This document shows positions 16,366-23,454 of a stretch of DNA of 64,000 bases, piece after piece (position 1 is the first letter of the stretch; each line of letters starts with the position of its first letter). Source of the stretch: Ferrimonas balearica (lineage in GTDB: Bacteria; Pseudomonadota; Gammaproteobacteria; Enterobacterales; Shewanellaceae); NCBI RefSeq assembly GCF_019802055.1, contig NZ_JAHVHW010000005.1:1-64000 (forward strand), written 5' to 3'. The notes beneath the pieces are model-generated. The model ran no database searches, was not told the DNA's origin, and saw only the letters and a program-made list of their open reading frames with translations. The translations under genes and the position numbers were made by a program.

Positions 16366-18957
16366 TTATCGGTCGATGTTGTCGCCGGTCTTCACCTGAA
16401 CTTGCGCATCGGTGCTGACCGGAGTGCCCTCCTCATCCACAAACTTAACGACCACATTGCGGTTCGGGGCGCCGCGCAGAATGTCAGCCTGGAACTCAGC
16501 AAAGTCCCCTTCGTTGAAATCCGCCAGTTCCACGGTAAAGGCACAGACGTACTCCTCTCCCGGGTCCAGCTTGAGGCTGTATGTCGGCTCATCACAGGCG
16601 ACAGGCACGTCTGGCACTGGAGCGGTTGGGTCGTCATCAATGCCGGTCAGGGTGCCGCCATCGTTAACGATGCGGAAGCCATTGAAGAAGTTGCCGTCCT
16701 TCACCGGCGTATTGAAGATGCTCAGCTCTACAAGCTTGATCGCTTCAAAGCTGGTGTTCTTCACCGCAATAAAGATGGTGCCTGCCAGGCCATATCTGCC
16801 GGTAACGGTGGGCGGAACATCTTTAAACAGCACGGTGGCACTGTCCGGTTGGGACTGAATCTGCTTGCCTTGTGTGCTGGTGGCCTTCACGTACGCGGTG
16901 TTGACCAGTTGAGTGTCATCGTAGGCGGTGTCACTGACATCGGTGGCGTTCCCGTCCACATAGGCCACCAGAGTGCAGACGTAGGGGGTGCCGAAGGAGA
17001 GGGTCTGCGGGAAGGCACACTCATCGCTGCGCTGTACCGGTGCGGCTGTGGCCCGAACACTGCCAAACAGGGTGTCGTCCTCCAGGCTGTTGATGGTGAG
17101 GTCTTCCTGGGTGGCGGAGTTGCTGTTGGTCACGGTGAAGCGATAAACCACCGGATGGGCACTGCCACCGGGCTCGTCGATGGTGACCGAGTCCATAAAG
17201 CTGGCAGAGCCGATCGCCGGGGTGGGGATACCCACATCGCCGGATTTGGCCACTTTCTTTTCCAGAACCACTTTGGGAGTGGCCCGGGTAACGGTGATCA
17301 TCGCCATACTGTCGGTACGACGATTCTCATTATCCTTGGCGAAAACCTTAACGGTGTTTGTGTAACTGGCACCGTTTGCGAGAGTGACATTCACGATGTA
17401 CCGGCAGGTAAATTTCCCTCCGTTGGCGCTGAGTGAGGAGGGATAAGTATCACAGGCCGGGGTGCCAGACTTGTCGATCAGCAGATTGGCGACTGAGGTG
17501 TCGGTCAGGCTCAACAGACTCAGGGCGTCGACGGTGCTGTTGTTGGTGATGGTGATCTCATAGGTGATGAGACCCTGATCCTCAACAAACCAGGCTCCCC
17601 CAATGTTTTGCAGGCCGGGGCCCGCTACCGGGGTCTTGGTGATGGCGATGGCCGGATCAACATTGGTGATCTTAACGGCGATGATGCCGGAGCAGTTGCC
17701 CACATCGTTACTGGTGAGATCGTCGGTCACATCACAGGTGTCGCTGCCAACCGGATCGCCATTGAGATCCTCTGAGCTGACGCGGATAAAGTTCTGGTAC
17801 TCCTCTTCGCCAGCGGGCGGCATCGGTGTGTCACCGTCGGGGTCGAGTGCATCCGGCAAGTCTTCATCGCTGACTTTGACCTTGAAGTTACAGGTGAAGG
17901 TCGGGCTGGCGGCGGTCAGGGTGACCGGCAGCTTGCCATAGCAGTTGTTGTCGGCGCCAAGCAGCGTCAGGTTACCGATGGTGGTGTTGCTGTTGGTGCC
18001 ATCCAGGTCAAACAGGATCGGCGCATCGCTGCTGCCTACTTTGGGGCTACCAAAGTCGGCGACGGAGCGATAGAGATCATCGATATCGGTGATCACCAGG
18101 TCCGCATCAGTAGTGCCTCGCTCAATCTTCACTTCGTACTCAAAGGTGGCCATCGGTTCAGTGCCGCTGTTGCTGGCGCTCTTGAGTGTCTTGGTGATCT
18201 TGGGCGGATCCGGCCGGATAAAGATGTTCAGCGGGATAATGTCGCAATTACACTTCGACTTGGAGCTGGGCTCCTGGCCTGGGGCGGCGCCGGTGGCAGA
18301 GCAGTTCAGCGGGTCCTCCTGCACATCCCAGGCGGCGCAGTAGTTAAACTCCACTTTTTCGCTGCCGGGTGAGGCGGTACAGGTCATGGTGAACACGGCG
18401 TCCACCAGCGTGTATTCGTCATCAACCAATCCGGACTTGGCGATGTCGCCACACTCATCCGCATCCAGATTCTGGGCATTACCGGTGCTCTTGAAGTCAT
18501 TCTTCGGGATAAGAATGCTGCACGCTTCCTCATCCTGTTGAACCACCTGAGGGGAGTCGAGATCCCGGGAAACAAAGAAGGTGGTGTCATAGCGTTCCGC
18601 CGCATTGGTGCGAACGCGAAGATCGGCAGTGACTTCGATGGTGTCGCCGAGAGTACAGGTGAAGTCGCCGGTGGTTGAAGTCTCTCCATCCACCGCTTTG
18701 ACCGTTACTTCCGCGATCTCCACATCTTCGGCGGTACAGTTAATCACTTCACCAACACGGTCTTTCAGACCTTTACCGCCGGTTTCGATATAGGCGTCAG
18801 CCATACAGGAGTCGGCAGTGTTGGCTGGGTTGTTGAAAATCGGATTGTCGGCTTCGGGGACAACGGCAAGGCTGGGAAAGGTGATTCCCGCCGTCGTTAA
18901 GGCAACCAGTAGCACCGACATTGGGTGTTTTGGGTGAACCAATGGTGTGCGTCTCAT
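16366..18957 (-). CDS. Large secreted protein with DUF11-like repeats
   Basis: An 863-residue exported protein I cannot name. The N-terminus has a signal peptide with a long polar start (MRRTPLVHPKHPMSVLLVALTTAGI..., cleavage near SLA). Repeated beta-rich segments of DUF11/Ig-like type follow, each with openings such as ITKTL, ITKTP or VLEKKVAKSGD, inner phrases like FEYEVKI, TYEITITNN and VYRFTVTN, and paired Cys (CTL, FTCNFKV, FTCRYIV, YVCTLVAYV, YVCAFTV), consistent with disulfide-bonded adhesin or matrix domains. Pro-, Asp- and Thr-rich throughout; no C-terminal sorting signal or barrel is visible, so how it reaches the surface is unclear. AGGA lies upstream of the ATG. It sits behind a 250-nt structured leader. 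Confidence 0.78.
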   Translation of the reverse strand: MRRTPLVHPKHPMSVLLVALTTAGITFPSLAVVPEADNPIFNNPANTADSCMADAYIETGGKGLKDRVGEVINCTAEDVEIAEVTVKAVDGETSTTGDFTCTLGDTIEVTADLRVRTNAAERYDTTFFVSRDLDSPQVVQQDEEACSILIPKNDFKSTGNAQNLDADECGDIAKSGLVDDEYTLVDAVFTMTCTASPGSEKVEFNYCAAWDVQEDPLNCSATGAAPGQEPSSKSKCNCDIIPLNIFIRPDPPKITKTLKSASNSGTEPMATFEYEVKIERGTTDADLVITDIDDLYRSVADFGSPKVGSSDAPILFDLDGTNSNTTIGNLTLLGADNNCYGKLPVTLTAASPTFTCNFKVKVSDEDLPDALDPDGDTPMPPAGEEEYQNFIRVSSEDLNGDPVGSDTCDVTDDLTSNDVGNCSGIIAVKITNVDPAIAITKTPVAGPGLQNIGGAWFVEDQGLITYEITITNNSTVDALSLLSLTDTSVANLLIDKSGTPACDTYPSSLSANGGKFTCRYIVNVTLANGASYTNTVKVFAKDNENRRTDSMAMITVTRATPKVVLEKKVAKSGDVGIPTPAIGSASFMDSVTIDEPGGSAHPVVYRFTVTNSNSATQEDLTINSLEDDTLFGSVRATAAPVQRSDECAFPQTLSFGTPYVCTLVAYVDGNATDVSDTAYDDTQLVNTAYVKATSTQGKQIQSQPDSATVLFKDVPPTVTGRYGLAGTIFIAVKNTSFEAIKLVELSIFNTPVKDGNFFNGFRIVNDGGTLTGIDDDPTAPVPDVPVACDEPTYSLKLDPGEEYVCAFTVELADFNEGDFAEFQADILRGAPNRNVVVKFVDEEGTPVSTDAQVQVKTGDNIDR

Positions 18958-19214
18958 CTTGTTAATCCTGCTTACAGAGACAAAAGCAACCCCTCAGCAG
19001 CGGGACCGCTACTGATGAGCAATGAGCCAGTAGGGAACTGGCGTTATTCCTTAAGTGGTGGGAAGTGGCAGTCAACTGCCCCGAGAGTAGGTGACCGCCC
19101 TAAGACAGGCCAGATGAGGGGGGATAAGCGTGCGCATAGAGACCTCCGCAAAACGTCCTGCGAATAGACACAACACTATGCTGGGCAAGGGAGCCAAGCC
19201 CAAATATCGTTTGG
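18958..19214 (-). promoter_or_regulatory. Long hairpin-rich leader of the DUF11-like gene
   Basis: The region between the upstream hairpin and the start codon holds no convincing gene. On the minus strand it can form at least three short hairpins in a row: GGCAGT-TG-ACTGCC (19067-19080), GCCAG-TTCCCTA-CTGGC (19025-19041) and a near-match stem CAGTAGCGG...CCGCTGCTG (18994-19013). I compared it with the c-di-GMP-I, fluoride and preQ1 consensus motifs that I know and found no fit. It may be a structured mRNA leader. Confidence 0.35.
19072..19137 (-). CDS. Possible 21-codon leader peptide
   Basis: An ATG preceded five bases upstream by a full GGAGG ribosome site, then 21 codons (begins MRTLIPPHLACL, ends YSRGS) to a TGA that lies inside the first leader hairpin. 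The strong site and the position in the leader of the DUF11-like gene suggest a regulatory uORF, but a chance frame of this length is common. Confidence 0.25.
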   Translation of the reverse strand: MRTLIPPHLACLRAVTYSRGS

Positions 19215-19236
19215 AAAAAGAGTCGGTTTCGACTCT
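19215..19236 (-). terminator. Second hairpin terminator, OTR operon/leader boundary
   Basis: On the minus strand AGAGTCG-AAAC-CGACTCT is followed by TTTT. It lies about 80 nt beyond the main terminator of the octaheme operon and may stop readthrough into the DUF11-like gene. Confidence 0.65.
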
Positions 19237-19316
19237 AAGTTAAAATCTAGTTCACTGGCTTCAGGGCGCAAGCGACAAGCGGAATTCGTGGCAGCCTGGT
19301 GGCAGGTTATGGGGAC

Positions 19317-19344
19317 AAAAAAAAGGGATGGCATACGCCATCCC
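19317..19344 (-). terminator. Rho-independent terminator of the octaheme operon
   Basis: GGGATGGC-GTAT-GCCATCCC followed by eight T on the minus strand, 30 nt after the stop of the octaheme cytochrome gene. Confidence 0.93.
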
Positions 19345-19374
19345 AATACCTGCAGGGAGGGGGCGGGAGACCCC

Positions 19375-20757
19375 TTAGTCGGTCTTTCTGCCGCCTTTCT
19401 TCATTGGATCTCCTTCATAGCCAAGGGCTTGCCAGTCGAGGCGCTCCCCTTTGCCATGACAATCCATGCAACCCAGGGCTTCCTCTTTGGGAGAGACCAT
19501 GTGGTTGATGCGCCACCACATTTCGGTGGGGGCAAAACCGTATTTACCGCTGTAGCTGATGCCCAGCTTTTGCAGCTCAGGGTTGGCAGCCATGCCGAGC
19601 TTGGCGGCCTGGTCCCAGTCATAGGTTTTCCAGTAGCCCTGTTCACCCCAGACCTTGGCGGTCACAAAGATGTTGTGGCCCGCATCGTAAATCTGTTGGC
19701 CCCGGTGCACTTTAAAGGGGTAGATCTTGGCGTTGGGGTCAGTGATATCGCCCAGCGGGAAGGCCAGCTTGGTTACTTTGGCGGGGTCCATCTTGTCGCC
19801 GGTTACATAGGCGTCGCCGTTGCCGTTGTACCAGGCGTATTCGGGCGCAACCATCTTGTCCCAGACAAAGTCCCCTTTCTTGCGCTGATAGGACTTCTTG
19901 CCAAACTCATCCAGGGTTTCCTCACGATCTTCGCCTGCGGTAGACCAATCCCACTCCATCTTGGTGGGCTCGTTACGGGCGTAGAAGGGGATATGACAGG
20001 TCTGACAGGCCACCGATTCAACGTGCTTGTCCAGTTTGGCGTTCTGGTGCGGTTGGGCATCGTGGCAGCTGTCACAGCCAAAGTGGTTCTGGCCGCCGGG
20101 GGAGACGCCCATCGCCTGACCCGCGATCTGGTGATCAGGGGCCTGGTGGCAGGCCTGGCACTGGAAATCCATGCCGTCGACGTCCATATGGACGTCTGTC
20201 TGGCGGTCGGGATAGCCCATGCTGGAATCCAGATCGCCATGTTTCACTCCGTCGCCGCCACCGCCATAGAAGTGGCAGCTGCCGCAGTTATCCCGAACCG
20301 GAGCGCCCACATTCTGGGCCACTCTCAGCAGGTTTACTTTCTCCAGCGGAGCGCCCGCGCCTGCGGGGTCTTTGATGTAGGTACCGGTGGTGTCGTGGCA
20401 GATCAGGCAGTCCACATTGGCCACATTGGTGAAGTCGAAGCTGTTGTCTTCCCAGCCATAGCCAGCGTGGCAACTGGTGCAGCGGGGTTCATTACCGCTG
20501 ATGGAGGTACAGAAGTTGTTGATGACGTTGCGCTTGCCCCGATCGACCGTCCGGCCGGGCAGTTTCTGCTCCAGAGACCAGGTCCAGTGGGAGCTCTTGA
20601 TAAAGTCCTTGGCGTGGTCTTCGTGGCAGGTCAGACACTGGGCGGTGGCCTCCGGACCGGAGGTGATTGGGCCCTCGATGAACTCGGCATGGGGGTTGGC
20701 CGCCAGAGCGGGCAAACCGACCATACCGAGCAACAGGGGAGTGAGAATCCGTTTCAT
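19375..20757 (-). CDS. Octaheme c-type cytochrome, tetrathionate reductase (OTR) family
   Basis: A 460-residue periplasmic protein with signal peptide (cleavage near ALA-AN, 19-20) and exactly eight CxxCH haem sites at 41, 93, 117, 158, 200, 228, 251 and 430. The wide gap before the last site, length and order match the octaheme tetrathionate reductase family; the Shewanella member reduces tetrathionate, nitrite and hydroxylamine in vitro, its physiological substrate being unsettled. The CLICHDTTGTYIK segment contains a nearby Lys, in line with the lysine-ligated active haem of the family, though the ligand cannot be proved from sequence. Last gene of a three-gene operon; electrons probably arrive through the monoheme cytochrome encoded first. 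The C-terminus is Lys/Arg-rich. Confidence 0.92.
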   Translation of the reverse strand: MKRILTPLLLGMVGLPALAANPHAEFIEGPITSGPEATAQCLTCHEDHAKDFIKSSHWTWSLEQKLPGRTVDRGKRNVINNFCTSISGNEPRCTSCHAGYGWEDNSFDFTNVANVDCLICHDTTGTYIKDPAGAGAPLEKVNLLRVAQNVGAPVRDNCGSCHFYGGGGDGVKHGDLDSSMGYPDRQTDVHMDVDGMDFQCQACHQAPDHQIAGQAMGVSPGGQNHFGCDSCHDAQPHQNAKLDKHVESVACQTCHIPFYARNEPTKMEWDWSTAGEDREETLDEFGKKSYQRKKGDFVWDKMVAPEYAWYNGNGDAYVTGDKMDPAKVTKLAFPLGDITDPNAKIYPFKVHRGQQIYDAGHNIFVTAKVWGEQGYWKTYDWDQAAKLGMAANPELQKLGISYSGKYGFAPTEMWWRINHMVSPKEEALGCMDCHGKGERLDWQALGYEGDPMKKGGRKTD

Positions 20758-20800
20758 AAGGTGTCTCCAAAGGTGCCCGGGTTGCCCCGGGCACGTTGGG

Positions 20801-22501
20801 TCAGAACTTCAGAGCCAGAGTGGCGTTGATGTCGTAGGCGGTGTCGATTACCGGCAGCATGGAGTAGGCGGTGCCAGCCAGGATCTCATCCACGCTCTGC
20901 GGTGCGCCCACCGGGGTGCCGCTGCCGCTGTACTCGTAGTCGTAGTAGAGACCGGCCAGTTTGATGTGCATCTTCGGATTGATATCAAAGATGTAGTAGG
21001 CCTCGCCGACGTGGCCACGGGTGGCCAGCTTGCTGCCGATCGGGTCGTCTTGGGCCTGAGTGAACGGAGTCCAGTACTTGGAACCGTAGTTGTACTCAAG
21101 ACCAAACTTACCGCCCGGTGCCGGGATCTGGATGCCCACATAGGCACCGTAACCATCGTGGTTGCCCGCATCCTGGGCAGCCACCGGCACCATCAGGATC
21201 TCAGTGCCATCAGCGTTGAGCGCGGCTTCGAAGCGGGCATCAGCCAGCATGCCGCCAAACAGTCCGGCGTTGCCGTTGGACTCGGCACGGGTCCAGCCAA
21301 AGGAGGCAAAGCCCACAAAGCCGTTGTCCGCCTCATAGGCGTAGCCCAGGCCACCCAGGTACATGTCGCCAATGACGCTGGAGGGCTGCACCCGAGTGAC
21401 AAAGTTGAAGTCATCAAACTTCTGCATGTCCTGGTACATGGTGGGGGCGAAGATCCCCGCCAACTGGGTCGGGAAGGCCATCAGACCCTTAAACCCATCG
21501 TTGATGTCCTTAGCGCCAAACAGCGTGAACTGAAGGAAGTGGGTGCCGTCGTTGATGGCATCGATATTGAAGCCACCCAAGTGGGTGTCCTTGGTAACGA
21601 TGTCACCGAACATCTCGCCATTGCCCCACTGGGACTCAAAGCCCTGGCCGTAGCAGAAACGCACCACCTGGCCTTCGACACCGGTGATCTCACCCAACTT
21701 GTAGCCCAGAGTGGCGCCATCAAAGTTGAAGTTCACCAGGTGGCCGGACGGGGTCCCGCCGCGGAGTTCGTTTTCACGATATTGGGTCGGTGGCCCGTAA
21801 GTGGAGGGGCGACGACCGATGGAGAGGTAGAAGTTGGTGTCGGCGATGTCTTTCCAGTCAAAGTAGGCGCGCTCTACTCGCAGCCAGTCGCCGCTGGTGT
21901 TGCCGCTGTTGGTGCCATCCATGGTGAAGCTGCGCCAGGAGTCAAACACCTGCACACCGGTGGAGTCACCCCAGTTCTTGTACATGGTGAGGCGGCCAGC
22001 AAAGCTGACGTTGTCCCAGACTTGGGCCTTCAGGTTCAGGCGCAGACGGGTGTTGTAGAGGATGTCGTTATTGACGTCGTAGGTCTGCTTCGGCGCCAGC
22101 AGCATCGGCATCACGCCCTGCAACTGGCCGCTCATAAAGGCTTCGGCCAGACCCGGGTTCGCCGCCATCATGGCGCCGAGCGGGGAGTTGGGGTCCATCG
22201 GGTCACCCAACTGACCGGACATCGCTTTGGCGCCAAAGTCATTGAAGTCCACCAGCATCGCCGGGTTCCAGGTTACGTCCTGATAATGCAGGGTATGGGC
22301 ACGTACGCGGAAATCCCCGGTGAATTGAATGCGGTCCGTCGCGGTGTGGCGCTCGGCTTTGTCCAGGCGCTCGGAGAGGTACTCGAGTTCCTCGTTCAGT
22401 TCGTCCAGGCGTTGTTTCAGGGCTTCCTGCTCAATGGGATCCGCAGCCAGGGCTGGCGCGGTCAGAGCCATGGAAACCAAAGTGGCAATCAGGGTTCTCA
22501 T
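20801..22501 (-). CDS. DUF3373-type outer-membrane protein
   Basis: About 566 residues from the ATG at 22501, which has AAGGAG eight bases upstream; a GTG nine bases earlier overlaps that site and is less likely. Signal peptide (ends ALA-AD), then a short coiled coil (EQEALKQRLDELNEELEYLSERLDKAE) and a long beta-rich region with alternating aromatic strands ending in ...ATLALKF, typical of an outer-membrane barrel. I recognise it as the DUF3373 family that accompanies multiheme cytochromes in Shewanella-like bacteria. It lies between the monoheme and octaheme cytochromes. A role as substrate porin is inferred only from position and fold. Confidence 0.82.
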   Translation of the reverse strand: MRTLIATLVSMALTAPALAADPIEQEALKQRLDELNEELEYLSERLDKAERHTATDRIQFTGDFRVRAHTLHYQDVTWNPAMLVDFNDFGAKAMSGQLGDPMDPNSPLGAMMAANPGLAEAFMSGQLQGVMPMLLAPKQTYDVNNDILYNTRLRLNLKAQVWDNVSFAGRLTMYKNWGDSTGVQVFDSWRSFTMDGTNSGNTSGDWLRVERAYFDWKDIADTNFYLSIGRRPSTYGPPTQYRENELRGGTPSGHLVNFNFDGATLGYKLGEITGVEGQVVRFCYGQGFESQWGNGEMFGDIVTKDTHLGGFNIDAINDGTHFLQFTLFGAKDINDGFKGLMAFPTQLAGIFAPTMYQDMQKFDDFNFVTRVQPSSVIGDMYLGGLGYAYEADNGFVGFASFGWTRAESNGNAGLFGGMLADARFEAALNADGTEILMVPVAAQDAGNHDGYGAYVGIQIPAPGGKFGLEYNYGSKYWTPFTQAQDDPIGSKLATRGHVGEAYYIFDINPKMHIKLAGLYYDYEYSGSGTPVGAPQSVDEILAGTAYSMLPVIDTAYDINATLALKF

Positions 22502-22530
22502 CACAAACACTCCTTTGTCCGGTGTAGGGC

Positions 22531-22854
22531 CTAGCCGCAGGTGGCGGGTTGGTCAGAGTCGGCCGCGTGGTCATAGAGGAACTGGTTGATATCCAGCAGC
22601 TTTTGCTGATTCAGCCCCTCGAACACTTCCGGTGCTTTCTTGTGCTTGTCACGTTGGAAGAAGCGGTCCCACTGACTCATGGTTTTGGACATCGGAGTCA
22701 GTTCACCCCCAGCGCCGTCAGCGCTGTGGCATACCTTGCATTCCTTTTTGTAGTGGTGGCGCCCTTTCTTCGGGTTGCCGCCGTCAACGGCCATGGCGCC
22801 AGCAGCAAAGGCCACCAGTGCGACCGCCAGAGTGGTTTTGGTGAAGGTTTTCAT
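22531..22854 (-). CDS. Periplasmic monoheme cytochrome c
   Basis: A 107-residue protein: signal peptide (cleavage near AMA-VD, 22-23) then a small class-I cytochrome domain with one haem site, CKVCH, and a Met-containing segment (LTPMSKTMSQW) that could give the sixth ligand. It is the first gene of the operon with the DUF3373 protein and the octaheme cytochrome and probably carries electrons to the latter. GGGAG lies upstream of the ATG. Confidence 0.9.
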   Translation of the reverse strand: MKTFTKTTLAVALVAFAAGAMAVDGGNPKKGRHHYKKECKVCHSADGAGGELTPMSKTMSQWDRFFQRDKHKKAPEVFEGLNQQKLLDINQFLYDHAADSDQPATCG

Positions 22855-22973
22855 CAGGATCTCCCTAGGTTTTCTCTTTTTTCAGGGGGGCAACCACTGT
22901 CACCACCCTTTAACCAAATGCTAACTCGCTTAATTAGTAAGATCTGCATTAGGAAAAGCTACTTAAGATGATA

Positions 22974-22987
22974 TTGATTTAGATCAA
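22974..22987. promoter_or_regulatory. FNR (EtrA-type) binding site
   Basis: TTGAT-TTAG-ATCAA is a perfect match to the FNR consensus TTGAT-N4-ATCAA. It lies 120 nt upstream of the monoheme cytochrome gene that opens the octaheme operon and about 470 nt from the divergent DUF1800 gene. A weak -10 candidate lies about 22 nt downstream in the leftward direction, as in class II FNR promoters. Anaerobic activation of the operon is the natural inference. Confidence 0.8.
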
Positions 22988-23454
22988 TTTGCCACCTAGT
23001 GGGACGTTAAGCTCTTGTTTGGTCGATGTTTTATGGAGGTGCGGTGCCGGGTGAAGCGGGGGGCGGTTGCGACTTTGTTGTGAAACTGTGAGTGCCCTCA
23101 CGCCTTGGGTTTGATGAGTGGACGGAGGAAAACTGCTCGGGTAGGTGGCGGGAGGGGACTAACGGGGTCGAATCATCAAAGGAGTCCCCAACCAGCTCAA
23201 AAGTTTGCTGAGGCTCATGCGCAGTTCACGACCATTATTCAGCGATAAGGTGAATTAAGTTACCGGTTTGCTCGCCTTTAGGTGGTGAGGCGGGCTAGGC
23301 AAAGGGGCGAAGCGCCGTACAGACAGTCAGAGAAGGTGACAGTATTGACGCCGTTGCAGGCGTCCGACGTCCGAAGGCCAAGCTTAGCCAGGGGCGTAAC
23401 CGGCACTTGGAGACGCTTTTTAGACCAGATGGATGATTCACCTAAAGGGATGAC
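22988..23454 (+). other. Gene-free region upstream of the DUF1800 gene
   Basis: I see no supportable gene. The stretch holds small inverted repeats, among them GACGCC-GTTGCA-GGCGTC (around 23347-23364) and CGCCTTTAGG-TGGTGAGGCG (around 23272-23291). It probably contains the promoter and a long leader of the DUF1800/DUF1501 operon. No known riboswitch consensus is evident to me. Confidence 0.35.

Noticed and set aside
19082-19099. 18-bp stretch matching the end of 5S rRNA (98-115) with one mismatch
   Set aside because: The flanks do not continue the 5S similarity and the rest of a 5S gene is absent; most likely chance, though it lies in the structured leader.
18958-19214. Leader as a c-di-GMP riboswitch
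   Set aside because: The conserved GGCAAACC, GACGCAAAGCC and GGTAG core elements are missing.
20477-22534. Large plus-strand frame opposite the DUF3373 gene
   Set aside because: No start signal, no domain, and composition explained by the opposing gene with its signal peptide and barrel strands.
23160-23200. tRNA-like GGTCGAATC segment
   Set aside because: No cloverleaf can be drawn around it and there is no acceptor stem.
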